This document shows positions 1-11,181 of a stretch of DNA of 50,788 nt, in pieces. The stretch's first letter is position 1. Every line of letters begins with the position of its first letter. Source of the stretch: Cerrena zonata. Its lineage: Eukaryota; Basidiomycota; Agaricomycetes; Polyporales; Cerrenaceae. The stretch lies in the NCBI GenBank assembly GCA_038087015.1, contig JASBNA010000129.1:1-50788 (forward strand), read 5' to 3'. The notes beneath the pieces were generated by a model that was given only the letters and a program-made list of their open reading frames with translations, was not told the origin of the DNA and made no database searches. The translations under genes and the position numbers were made by a program.

Positions 1-71
1 CTGGGTTACGACCCTCCCCTTCAAACTCTGTATACCATGTCATTAGTAGCCTAATTAATGTATTTAACACA

Positions 72-773
72 TTACTTACTTTTAAGCAATGCCGCTGTCT
101 CTACTCCAGCTTTTCCATGGCAGCCCGGTCCCGCTTGACCTTCATCGTAATTCCACGCCAGATCTGATAGAACCAATTATTCATAAGCTCCAGGACCTGG
201 ATTATCGTTTGTTGCGAGAATTCTTCTTCATACCCTCAGCCCCGAAGAGCTCAAAGGCGATGTGCTCTTTGACCGCCATCAAATCGGCCATTTCGATCGG
301 AGGCAGCTACATACAAGCTATCAGCGCCTCACCTGTACATTGACCTTGTTTCGACACTTACTTGTCGATCTCCATGCTCAGACAAGAGGGCTGTCCGGCC
401 CTTCCCCATCGCCATCAAAGTTGTCCGGATCAAATGAGGCAGTCCCCACGTCTCGTCCCACGCCTTGACCAATGACCTTTGAAGGAGGTCTCTCGCCTCG
501 TGATAGTCGTCCCCCTTCGTGCGCGCAAACGTAAGACGTTGCTCACCGGTTTTTGCAGAACTCGTCCACATACGCCTTGGCATCACGAATCTGATTCTGA
601 GTCCAGCCAAAAATGTGAGTCGCGCCTTCAGCTGGTTCTACCCAAGGCGCCGTTAGGGACTTCACACGGCTCTGCCACGTAGGCCAGCACCAAGGCGCAT
701 CCTCAATGCCCACGATGCGGCGCATATCTGCGGTGAACATCAGAAAAGCGACGGCGATAGGAGGAGAAGGCAT
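72..773 (-). CDS. Hypothetical protein, four exons, 173 aa
   Basis: I do not recognise this gene. A spliced reading frame can be built with GT-AG introns and consistent phases: exons 773-547, 491-362, 306-234 and 163-72 give 173 residues ending in TAA. The N-terminal part has W/P-rich stretches (APWCWPTWQ, IFGWTQNQ) and the second exon encodes an amphipathic segment (DLLQRSLVKAWDETWGL). No signal peptide, membrane segment or catalytic motif is visible. The ATG at 773 is preceded by a TTG/TTA-type trinucleotide repeat (774-830), probably 5' UTR. The acceptor used for exon 2 (GCGAG) lacks a good polypyrimidine tract, so that junction is the weakest part of the model. Confidence 0.42.
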
Positions 774-774
774 T

Positions 775-807
<33 letters not shown>

Positions 808-830
808 CTGCTGTTGCTGTTGTTAAGTGA
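774..830. repeat. TTG trinucleotide microsatellite
   Basis: A run of TTG repeats with GAT, CTG and TAA interruptions lies immediately upstream of the small gene's ATG. On the coding strand it reads as CAA/AAC/ACA and is probably untranslated leader. Confidence 0.8.
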
Positions 831-1223
831 TGAGAGTTGAGAGAAGGAGAGATCTGCCCTTCCCCGCATTGTCTCTGCTTTATGAGCGAATTTCTTCCCG
901 CTCCGATCACTCGCTTATAATCTTAGAGGCGGGCCTGACATCAATCATAACCAATTAGAACCCTAATAGACCCACCTAGCCATCGCTTGAATCGCCGTGC
1001 CATCAGCTAATCCCGTACTAAGCAGTCTTAGCCATCTTCACAGTGATCCGCATGTCAAATGCCGTAGAAGTCTCTTAGACATGCGTCCTGGACGCACACC
1101 GGCGCACGCCCCTCATGATAGTAAGCGTCTCTACTTCCAAACTAAGCCATATTTCAGTCCATCACTTCTAGTCAACATGTATCACCACCCGTGCGTCCAG
1201 GACGCATCCCCCCCCCATAGTCA

Positions 1224-1246
1224 CCCTAAGCTAGCCCTAACCCTAA
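1224..1246. repeat. Short telomere-like CCCTAA run
   Basis: CCCTAAG, then after four bases two tandem CCCTAA units, matching the complement of the common fungal telomere repeat TTAGGG. With so few units this may be chance. Together with the subtelomere-type helicase genes it is suggestive only. Confidence 0.35.
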
Positions 1247-1305
1247 GATATCGAGTAAGTGTGCAGGTGTGCGTCTAAGACACACGCCCGCTACCAATGT
1301 GCACG

Positions 1306-1493
1306 TTGCATCACAACCGAACCATTTTGCCGCAGGTGTGAGCATTCGAGGGAGCTTGTGACCTGGCCATACATCTTCTCCCCAAACTTTGCACGTTCGT
1401 GCAATGTTTTGGGACTGGGAGAAGATGTATGGTCAGGTCACAAGCTCCCTCGAATGCTCACACCTGCGGCAAAATGGTTCGGTTGTGATGCAA
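1306..1493. repeat. Long foldback (inverted repeat with ~78-bp arms and inner hairpin)
   Basis: The left arm (1306-1383) is almost perfectly complementary to the right arm (about 1416-1493), with a single C/T difference in the stretch I compared (CCTGGCC against GGTCAGG). The inner part continues as a second stem ending in the hairpin TTGCACG-tt-CGTGCAA at 1389-1404, so nearly the whole 188 nt can fold on itself with a small bulge. It has no coding content of its own. It could be a foldback MITE or a source of double-stranded RNA. Confidence 0.85.
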
Positions 1494-1954
1494 TGTAAGC
1501 ACATGCTGCCGGCATGCGTCTTGGACGCACACCTGCACACTTCCCTACAACACAATCTGTTCCTCTCTGTAAGCCTATGCTGCAAGTGTGCGTCTAGGAC
1601 GCATACTTGCGCACTTCCGTACAACGCTCTCTTTTCCTGAAGAGGTATCTTTTTCACGTGCCATTTTCACATGCCATATACTGTTTAACATACCTCTGTA
1701 CACGCACATTGTCTACAGCACACTTTGCACCTGCACCTCTTCCGCCCTTCGTACCACTTATTTCCCCCTTCACAATGTTCGTCCAAGACGCATACTATTC
1801 TTACACACTGTCCGTCAAAGCACACTATTTTTTACACCCTTTGAACCACCTACTTTCTACCACCCCGCCTTGCCCCTTCCACGCCCTGCCCTACCCACTA
1901 GGCGCCCAACCCTAGGGTCTCCCTAGGATCTCCCTGGGAGAGAAAGAACAACAC

Positions 1955-4900
1955 TCATAACCTGATCTCCCGAAGCTGGTTATTCGAAGATCCACCTTGG
2001 GTTTGTTGTACTGGCATATCATTCACAGGTGGTGTCACATATGATAGCTCCGATGACTGTCGAGTTCTCTGTGATCGATTTCCTTGACTTTTGCTAGTAT
2101 TCAAGTTTTGAGAACTTGCTTGACGAGAAGAATGACCAGGAGTACGAGATGGAGGAAGATGAGTAGTCTTGCGGCCCTGAGAGAAGCTGCTCGATGCAAC
2201 TGGCGATGATGAAGGAGGTAATGACGAGTTATCAATCGCACGTCGCTTTGCAGGAGGCAAATTATCGGTAGTAGATGGCCGCTTCGGTGCTCGATAGCTC
2301 TTGTTATCAATTTCTTCAAATTTCTGCAACATATCCGATGGCAATGGTTCAGAGTTGAATACATCATATTCATCTTCAACCATCTCTCCTCTATCAAGCT
2401 TCGGAGACTCGTTCTTGACCTTGGAGGCATAGTCAATCACTTGCTTGATCGGTCGGTCTTCAGATTTGTCACAGACATCGCAAAGCTCAGCACCTTCAAC
2501 CTCTCGACAGCAGATGGATACACCATCAAATGCAAGAGATAACCCAATGCGCCGACATGTGTTCTTTGCATCCACCCATGCATTAAGCTCCGCCGCAAGA
2601 CCATGATCAGGTGGATGAACAGAAGCTTTTTGTAGGGTGGTGAACATGATAACTTCACATCGACGCTTATCCTTTCGACCACCTCTAGCCCCTCCTTGAG
2701 CAAACTTGACAAAGTCATGGAATCGACCAGCAAATAGAATGGCATCCACATAAGGTTGATCAATACCATGGCAAAATGCAGAGGTCGCCGCAATCCATCG
2801 ATGACTTGCGTATTTTCCTTCTCTCCATTTCTTCTGCACCTCTGTCCGCTCTGTTTCACCTAAGCTTGCATGATAAATCAAACAGCCTAGTGTACTCCCC
2901 ATCTTCTCTGCATCATCTTTGGAGCAGCAGAAAATAATGCCACGTGAATTAGACTTGAAGATTGTCTTGGTAATTCCTTTGGCTACATGAGGGATGATGC
3001 GTATCAGCTCCAAGTTGGCTTTCACAGATACAACTCGATAGGCAAGTTCGCAACGGACAGTGGGGCTGCGTAGAATAAGAGTATCTGGGGCAAGATCTGC
3101 TGCTTGAAGAAAGGCTGGCACAGACCGAGGTGCAAGAGTACCAGTTGCATAGATTTTGGGAAATGTGTATTGCTGCCACATATTAGCCTTTTTGAAGTTA
3201 GAGCGAAATGAGATTTCGGTCAATATCGTATGGGCCTCATCCAAAACAACTCGCGAAATGACTGATTCATCTTGGTGCAAATATCTAAAATAAAAATCTA
3301 GAGTTAGTTTTAGCTTTCTGATAAAAAAATAAAGTATCACATACGACCGGAAGGCAGTTGAGCCTATATTCTCATAAGATCCAAACATGAGCTGATATTG
3401 TTCTTCTCGATTTTTTCCCTTTTGCTTCCAAATAGCATGCTTGATTCCTTTCTCCTCCGAGCGCCGTGCTTGATCATAGAGTAGAGAGATATAGGGAGCA
3501 AGGACAATGGTAGTCATATTCTTCTCCCCATCACTTTGAACAGGAACATCCCACAGCATACTTTTGCCACCTCCAGTAGGCAGAACAACTACGATGTTTT
3601 CATAGCGATCTAATGCATGCCGACACATGAGCTCTTGAATGTCAGATCGAAAAATAGCATTAGGGTCTTTGAGAGCTCGGCGAAGAAGAGTGAGTGCCGT
3701 GTGTGAAGATGTAAGTGGGCGTTGAATAGGTGCAGTTTCATGCTGAGCAGGGGGCACAAAAGAATCAATAGCTGTGTTCTGATTATCTGATGCAGGAGTT
3801 GTGAAAACTGAATCAGGTATAGTATCAGCCCAATAGTCCTGCGATGCTGGTGAATCAGGCCGACAAGGTAGAGACCGATCTAGAGGAGGAGGTCGTTGGG
3901 CTGGGGTGGGATAGGAAAGAGGTAGCGAAGAAGGTTGATGAGGATTGGGAGCTTGAGCATTAGAATTAAGAGTTCTAGCTCCAAGATTAGCTTGAATCTC
4001 CAAAATGCCATTAGCTATAGCATTCTGAATGGTAGAGTCAACCTTGTTGAAATGTTCTTTACAGATAGTTTGAAGACTGTCTTGAATAACAATCCCAATA
4101 CTACTCTGAAGATCATCCAAAAAGCTCTGTAGAGGCATACTTCCACTGCCTGAGTAACCACTTCCTTGACCACTCCATCGGCGCTCTTTGAGAAGGGATT
4201 GTGCTGCAGGAAGAGGGCCCTGTCCTAGACCAAGCAAATCATGCCATAGCTCACAAAACTTGCGAAACTCTCGCATCCGATCACTAGTAAGAAAGGCCAA
4301 TTCTCCAAAAACCCGCGCGTACGTTCGAATAGCTTCCTGAGACCCATGACCAGAAGCCAAATCTCCAACTTCATCGATAATATACTGCTGATAGATGGAA
4401 GGGAGGTATTCCCGCTTCAAAGCAATACACATGTGACGCCATGAACGACGGGTCAGACGGCAGCCAAAATAGTTCTCGCTTATCTCCTCCAAAGCTCTCC
4501 CAAAGGCATCCGCAGTGGTATGTTGATTATAAGCAACAAAGAAATACTCCTCATATAGAGTAGCAAGCTGCATATTGCATGTGCCTTGTTCTGCAAGCAG
4601 GCTTTCAATAGGTCGGAGCAAAATGAGATAATCCAAAAGAATTTTCTCAAGGCGGTGAGGGCAAAGCATGGGAATAAAGTCGAGTGCATCCTTGATCTTG
4701 GTAGTTTTAAGTCGCTGGTTAACAAACCAGAGACCATAACTATAAAAGACATTTCGCAGAAGGTCTGCATTGCGAATGCGAGTTTCAATGTATTCCTCCC
4801 CACGCGGCGCCTGGCTAGGAATCATGTAAGCAGCAACTGACAGCAATCGGTTGATAGCTGACAGTTTGCGCAATACAGTTTGACAATTTCCTAACTTCCA

Positions 4901-7346
4901 GTGAAGCTTTCCATTGACATCAAGATCTGCAACCGAGTTTTTGTTCTGGGGATTCATAAGGCGTTCGAGAACAGGGTGGTGTTGCTGAGAAAGCGATTCT
5001 TGATTGAGGAATGAATGCTGGCGGTTTTTGAGAGCAAAGTTATCAGAAAAATCTGATGGTACCTCTGCATGGAGACCCCCTGTGAGCTCATGGATGCTCT
5101 TTTCAATCTCCCCAAGTAGTTTAGCTAAACCACTGCGCAGATCAGATAGATGAAGAGTGCTTTCTTGATACGTCAAAGACTTTCGGTCAGGAGACCAAAC
5201 AATAGTCGGTGCTGCTGGAGATCGAATAAGCAGACTTGACACATATGCCATGTGATGTTTCAGCATAATGAAAGGGCCAAAGTTATCATCAGAGAGATAT
5301 CTCTGCGCATGAGCTTTCACTGCTCTGTACATATGTCAGAAATATAAGAGAATAAAAAAAGAGAAAGAAACTTACCCAAAAAGCTTTTGATCGCTGTAAT
5401 TATCACGTCGCTGATAAGCTTCATAGAAGTAGATACAGCGCAAGCTATATTGCCATTTAGCAATAACTTGGGAGTAGTCGTCTGGTCCACGGAATCCTCC
5501 ATCCTCTCGCAATGCCCATATTGCTATCCAGCAAGTTAAAGGACATTTCCACCTATCAGAACATGCCTCTGGGTTTGGAGTTGCCACTGATGCTAACAGA
5601 AATTGATGTAAAGCATCTACAGCTGATATCTCCTTCTCGTTTCTCTCCATAATTGCATATAGCTCAAGAGCTTTACTCTTTGCAATGTCTGACAGAGGTA
5701 AAGAGTAGTCTGACTTTGCTACTCCTTTGACTGTACGGAGAGCAAAAGCAATGAACTTGGTGACAACTGTGGCATATTTTGTAAGTGAAGTATTGTTCTC
5801 TAGAACAGAAAAGCCTGTGGAGGTATTGGGATCACTATAGAGCAAATACACTTAGTATATTATCTATAAATATAATTGAAACTGACTTACAGTGGATATT
5901 GCAGTAACATTCGTCGGATACCATGTTCACAAGGACGAATGAGATCTCGAACCCTCTTGTAATAGGCCAATACAATAGACTGAACCCCACAAAGAATAGG
6001 TGTCTTTGCAGTGGGTATTTCAGCATCTTGTAAAAGCTCCTTGCGAGACCTTGCACTTAAGCGCCAATTGGTAAGATGTATATGCCACATAGTGAAGTCC
6101 ATTAAGGGGGGAACATCATTAGGTTGCAATACAGGAATAGTGGTAGTGGTGATAAGTGGTCGAAGGTTGTGTTGCAAATACTCGGAGAATGCATTTTTCT
6201 CTTGGGGAGCTGGAGCATTGACCTCGAAATATCTCTTCGGCACCATAAAGAGAGACTGGCAAAATGCAGCCTGCATGCAATTTACAATAGGCCGCGGAGC
6301 CTGAGGGTGTTTCTCGTAGATATGCTTCTCCATAGTTGTCTTCTCAATGCATACATAGTGACATATAGTGCACTTGAGTCCAGAGAGAATATCAATGTAT
6401 GGAACAGGTTGCTTGTTCATCGGAGGGTTAATGTTGGTGCCAGTACAAAGATTGTAGTAGCGACAAATCATGGAAATGAGCTGATCGCAGGAATCGGGTC
6501 TGATGTTATGCTTGTGCAGATGGGTTTTAAGGGATTGCGGCTCCACAGCGGTATTGCAAGATCTGCAGATGATGATTCTGAGATCGCGGTGTACGCAGCA
6601 GTCAATATCATCAAGTGACATACTTTGAATGACAATGGAAGATCCATCGGCATCCAGGTAAGGCCTGAGATACTGCTCATAATCACCATAACCATCCAAG
6701 TGATCTGGCTCTGCCTGCACTCGATGAGGTTGACGCATAGCAGAGTTAGGAGGTGGGTTTGAAACACCCTCAGGAGATAATAAGGGATCATAGTGTGAAG
6801 TAATGATGCGTTGATCATCCTCAGCAACAGCACTAGCAATATCTGCACCATATCTGCCACCAGGAGGAGGGCAGGGAGTAGGATCTGGTAGCATATACTG
6901 TAAGGCATCACCAGAAGAAGATTGAGCAGGTGAGGTTCTTCCTTGGCTTTGATCTGATACAACAATGAGAAACTTAGATTAATTTCAATAGATAATATTA
7001 AGCAAAACTTACTAGAAGTATAGAAAGATTCTAGTTTCTTATCCATAGCATCATGATGCTTTTTAATATGTCCAGGGACACGCTTGTTGCTTTTAAGAAC
7101 AACTTCGCATCCATAGGGACAGACATAAGTGCCATCACTTTGGCGAGTCAACTTTTTCATTTCAGCTAAAATAAAAATGAACAAGAGATATCAATCATAG
7201 ATAAGAAAAAACTTACACTTGTAGTTGACATAGGTGACATATATACTGTGATAGTCACTTTTGTGAGCAGCAAGTGTCTTTGGACTGTTGTGAGAATAAG
7301 AACATTTATCACAAAAGTACATATTTGTGTTAGCAGTAGAAGACAT
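1955..7346 (-). CDS. C2H2 zinc-finger / OrsD (DUF3505) / RecQ-like SF2 helicase fusion protein, 1,704 aa
   Basis: Six exons fit with consistent phases: 7346-7217, 7165-7013, 6953-5891, 5834-5376, 5324-3345 and 3284-1955. The N terminus has two C2H2 fingers (CDKCSYSHNS..AAHKSDYH and CPYGCEVV..GHIKKHH). An OrsD-like domain with two more zinc motifs follows (about residues 220-340: CRSCNTA..HLHKH and CTICHYV..HIYEKHP). A long unassigned region precedes the helicase: Walker A PTGGGKS near residue 1186, DEAH near 1276, motif VI-like AQGGARGGR near 1456, and a cysteine module (CRRIGLSL..CCREVEGAELCDVC). The C terminus is Ser/Gln-rich. This architecture is known from fungal subtelomeric and transposon-associated genes; a role in DNA unwinding is inferred. 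Intron 5 is 60 nt with no stop, so its retention would insert 20 residues between motifs I and II. The first 1.38 kb is duplicated at 20205-21588. Confidence 0.85.
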
Positions 7347-7779
7347 TTGGGATTGTTTGTAAAAAAAAGGCTGGAAGAAATCTAGCTTCGAGGAGATGAT
7401 GATGGTTCAGGTTTAAGTTTAGATGCGTGGTAAATTCACTCTTATATATCAGAGCTAAATTGTAACTGAGATTATAGATTAAAACTCAGATGGTATCAAG
7501 CATTACTAAAAATGTAACATTCTATGTATTATCTATTTTGACTTTGATTTTACAGGTCTAATATAAAACTGAGTTAGATTAGATAATTTTAGATGCCATA
7601 GTATAGTTCTAGATTGGTCAATGCAATAAAGTAAGAAAATATTTGAATAAGTTTAGTTGAGACACTGTAGAAATATTAAATATTACAGATTTTTGAAGCC
7701 TGTTCTAGTTGTAAATAGTACAAAAGAAAATTAAAAAATTAGATAAAGTTAGTATTTCTGGCAGCAGAAATAGACTGCA
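7347..7779 (-). promoter_or_regulatory. Probable promoter/5' region of the helicase gene
   Basis: AT-rich non-coding DNA upstream of the helicase ATG at 7346, with no gene of its own. It is carried unchanged in the inverted copy at 19773-20204, so the truncated copy still has its full upstream region. A TATATAAG-like box lies at about 7440-7447 on the minus strand, roughly 100 nt upstream of the ATG. Confidence 0.5.
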
Positions 7780-8484
7780 GTATATATTTTACAAAGTTCA
7801 CTTGGTTGAGGAAATATTAGAACAGTTGAAGCCATTGTAATGGTCAAATTGAAGATTGAAGATTTGAGAAAAAAAATACAGACAACTGAAACTTATCATT
7901 TTGACATTGATGAGTGACATTGACAGAGAAATGACAAACCAATGAGAAGATACAAGGTATACAACACTCATAAACAAGTAGTCACAGTGAGAAATATACA
8001 GAGAACTTGCTTTGGTGCAGAAAAAGTAAAATTGAAACAGTGAGTATGTTTGATATTTTGATTGAATGGAAGAGTTGGAGACAGTACAGACATTGTACAA
8101 TGAGAAAAGTAGTGAGGTAACAGTAGATACACAGGTTGAAGAGAGAGAAAAGAAAGTAAGAGAGAAAAGTTACCATTTTAGGAAAACAGTGAGTACGACA
8201 TCTGTAGCGGTGTCAAAAAAAAAGATAAAATGAGGAGAGTTATTAGAATGAAGAGAGATGATGGGAGAGAAGTCACATGAGCTAGAAGGCGGTGCCCTAA
8301 TTACCGGAGTAATGATAGACACTGGCGCGGCTTGAACCTAGGGCTCTGCCACGCCTCCATGCACGAATTAACGCGTTCAACCAACTGAGCTATGCACACT
8401 TGCTATATTTCAGTGGTACCTGCCCCATATACCCTTTCTTAGATAAGATAAGACACATCTGCCTTCCTCTCCTTATCTTTCCTC
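7780..8484 (-). repeat. Block T, copy 1
   Basis: A 0.7-kb block present four times: here (-), 19064-19772 (+), 22493-23202 (-) and 34055-34762 (+). It starts at ATCAGAGGAAAGATAAGG, contains the tRNA-like sequence followed by a T-run, then about 450 bp of T/C-rich DNA, and ends at TATACTGCAGT. It encodes no convincing protein; the open frames inside are low-complexity and hydrophobic. Copies 1 and 2 continue into the helicase gene, and copies 3 and 4 into block V. Confidence 0.92.
8289..8399 (-). mobile_element. tRNA-derived SINE-like sequence, copy 1
   Basis: On the minus strand, a Pol III A box (TAGCTCAGTTGG) is followed about 43 nt later by a B box (GGTTCAAGCC). No clean acceptor or T-stem pairing can be drawn, so it is not a functional tRNA. 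A T-run about 70 nt after the 3' motif ACTCCGGTAATTAG could end Pol III transcription. It lies in block T. Confidence 0.7.
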
Positions 8485-8804
8485 TGATTATCTTGCCTCA
8501 CCGGTAATTTCCACCGGTAATTCCCACTGGCAGTGCTTTTCCATAATTATTTACAGAGTTGTTTTCCCACTTATTCACGCAATAAATTAGAGGGAACCAC
8601 AGGTATTAGATTGCGCTGTCAAACTAGAAAACTATCTACAATATTCTGGATACAAGTGTGTAACATAAGAAGGTCAAATTTCCAAGATAAACTAGCATAA
8701 ATTAAACTAAATATAATCCATCCCAAGTTCACGACCACAAATATACAGTAAAGCAAGATAAAATGTAACTTTACAGAGCAAGAAATCTATCCATGTTGAG
8801 ATAT
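8485..8804. other. Non-coding left margin of unit U, copy 1
   Basis: This is the 3' side of the coiled-coil protein gene. The motif ACCGGTAATT occurs twice near 8500-8525, next to the edge of block T. No gene is visible. Confidence 0.6.
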
Positions 8805-11181
8805 TTAGTTTGTGGCAGCTGCCTGTTCAGACTCCACATTCATATTGTCCAAAGTCTGCTGGACAAAGGCGGCAAGAGAACTTTGATTGGTACCCGAATT
8901 TACAGAAGCAGCTAAATAAAATACAAGTCAGACTGAGAAAAATAAAGCAAGTTAGACTATGAATACATACCTGGTGCAGTTGCCTGCATACCCGATGAAG
9001 AGGCCTGAGGCTGGACCTCCATGTTATTTGTACCAGCTGGATTTGGAGATGCCACTCCCTTGTTGATCTCCATATGATCATCAGGCAACTCGCGCTCCTT
9101 GTCGACATCCATGGTATCTTCATGTTCCTTAAGAGAATTACTGGTGAGTATTTTAATGCATTCATCCAGATCGTCCTCTTTCTCTGCCTCTTTCCTGTGC
9201 TCGCGCTGAGTGGGAACAAGATCCTCCTCAGAGGAGATCGAGTCGTCTTCTTCATCCTCATCGCTGCGGTCCTCAATTTTTTTCTTGCGGAGTTCCCTCC
9301 TCTTCTCTGTTCGCCATGCTGTAATAGACAAAACACATCTTGTAAATGCTATATTGAATATTCAGGTAATTGACTTGCCTTCCAACCGAGCCTTGCTTGA
9401 CCGAGTTCTTTCTTCACGTGCCTTTCTCTTGACCGCCTGTCTGCGCTCCTTCCTCTGGTTCTTGAGCATCGCATGTTCAGCAATCATATTCTTCAATTCC
9501 ACACTGCCTTTCTTGACGACGTGAAGGCGCGTGGTCTCAGTAAACTTGGCAGACTTGATGTCATTGAGGAGGGCACCCTTCAGATGCTGAGCGTCCTTGG
9601 CCAGAGCGACTGTGGTGCTGTCAAAGGCACGGCGATTACCCTTGCGCATGCGAACTCGCTGGTTCATTGTAGTACAATCCCAGTGAGTCAGGATTTGACC
9701 TCCCGACCACTGGCGATGCTGAGTGCTACTCTACAGTGACAGGGATACATTAGAAGGGTGTAATGATAGGGCCAGATAGCACATACCCCAGGCAATGCAT
9801 TGCCAGACTTCTCCCTCACCAATACCAGCTCACCCGCCTTTACATACCCGCCTAAATAAATATTAATATAATGCTAGGAGATGTCGATGAGCAAATTGAC
9901 ATACCTCGAACACAGCTAGAGATGCTGGCGCCACATGGAACCCGCCACCCCTCCCCCGCCTCCTCAGGAGCCTTCGCATACGTGATCATATTCTTGCCTT
10001 GATCAATGGCTTGTTTGGCAGCAAGCAGCTCCTTGGGCTCCCGATTCCTGTTTTTCTTGGGTGCCAGATGAAGCTCTTTACCCGACTTCCCTTCCTGGAG
10101 CCCTTTGAGCGTGTCCTTGTGAAACTGAGCCCTTTCTTCTAGCTTTTTTACATCCTAGAAATCATATATCATATATTTCAGTATATTAAGAAATATGTTA
10201 AATAACTAAGTTACATACATTAATGCGAGGCTTCTTGAAGTTGAGTGATCTACTGGACACGACATCCGCAATCTTATCTTGCAGCTCCTGAGGTAGGAGA
10301 TCATGCTTAATAGCACTTGAGACACTTCCTTTGTATGCTGCAAGCCCGCGTTGAAAGTCAGTGGGCTCCTGGGCACGTCCTGAACCAGAAGGAGCTGCGT
10401 CTGGTGTTGGGTTTGTGGTAGTCGGAGGTGCTGGACGTGCACTAGGCGATGAAGGAGGAGCAGGGTGAGCAGAGTGTCTGTGACGTGAAGTTAATAGAAC
10501 CACAGGAGGGCATTGAGGACGTCTGATCTCGCGTGAAGATGGCTCAACGCGCTGCCTCTTCTCCTGTTCACGTCCTTGGCTGGGATCGCCCGCCTTTCTC
10601 TTTTCAGCAGTCTAAGTAGATAATAAATACATAAAACATTCAATATAGATCAAAAACTGACCCTAAGTACGCGAACGCCATCGTGAACTTGAGAAATAAC
10701 TTTGGCGAGATTGTCGGATACATTAGTCTACAAGATAAATATAGGTACGTAGTTAGCAAGGAGAAGATACGAGTTATATTTACAGCAGGGCCAGAAGGAG
10801 TCCTCTTGGGAGGGCCAGTACCCTTGGGAGGACCAGTGACCTTGGGAGGACCGGTACCTTTGAAACTACGAGGAGGCTAAGTCAAGGGATCAGCAAGGAT
10901 CCCTAGAAGCTTGACATGGCAGCAACGGGCGTGAGACACGCCAGTTGTCACCAGTCAGCAAAGAGAGACACGTACACCAGTCTTGACTAGAGGGGAGGTA
11001 AGCTATGTGAAAGATGTCAGTATGGGAAACTTGAAGCTTAAAGTCTAAATGTGTAACTCACATTGGAAGCACCCTCAGGCGCTGCGGACTTCCAATCGAT
11101 GTTGGGATCCATCAGAATAAACACGTGTTGGAAGGAAATTGTGTGACTTACCTGGGAACCAGACGCGTCATTGCTGGCCAT
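8805..11181 (-). CDS. Basic/acidic coiled-coil-type protein of unit U, copy 1, 585 aa
   Basis: Mirror copy of 31363-33739 (coordinates sum to 42,544) with the same eleven exons. I do not recognise the family. Features in order are a Thr/Gly/Pro/Lys repeat (TGPPK three times, near 10800-10870), a Pro/Ser-rich stretch, a charged helical region (KKLEERAQFHKDTLKGLQEG), a Lys/Arg-rich segment (KNQRKERRQAVKRKAREERT), and an acidic Glu/Asp-rich tail. The basic clusters suggest a nuclear protein. It lies downstream of the dioxygenase gene on the same strand. Confidence 0.72.

Larger units (their letters stand above)
1080..1800. repeat. Cluster of short GCGTC..GACGC palindromes
   Basis: At least six short imperfect or perfect palindromes of the form (T)GCGTCnnGACGC(A) occur near 1082-1096, 1191-1205, 1267-1283, 1513-1530, 1590-1606 and 1782-1798. 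Centres vary (CT, CA, TA, TT), while the GCGTC and GACGC arms are kept. No coding frame explains them. The long foldback at 1306-1493 lies inside the cluster. The interval 870-1950 otherwise shows no convincing gene. Confidence 0.7.
5963..8484. repeat. Inverted repeat IR-B, left arm (helicase-gene 5' half plus block T)
   Basis: This 2.5-kb segment is the reverse complement of 19067-21588; paired coordinates sum to 27,551. It contains the first three exons of the helicase gene (partly), its promoter region, and block T with the tRNA-like sequence. Compared stretches differ at a few bases, for example ATTACTCCGG here against GTTACTCCGG in the other copies. Confidence 0.93.

Noticed and set aside
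329..610. Separate 93-aa gene at the left end
   Set aside because: Most of it is better explained as exon 2 of the 173-aa spliced gene; the remainder reads through an intron.
1224..1246. True telomere or telomere scar
   Set aside because: Only three CCCTAA units, not all adjacent, and genes lie on both sides. Recorded at low confidence only.
7798..8176. Small hydrophobic open frames in block T (64 and 100 aa)
   Set aside because: They are low-complexity, overlap in different frames, and arise from T/C-rich DNA. Their conservation follows from the repeat being copied as a whole.
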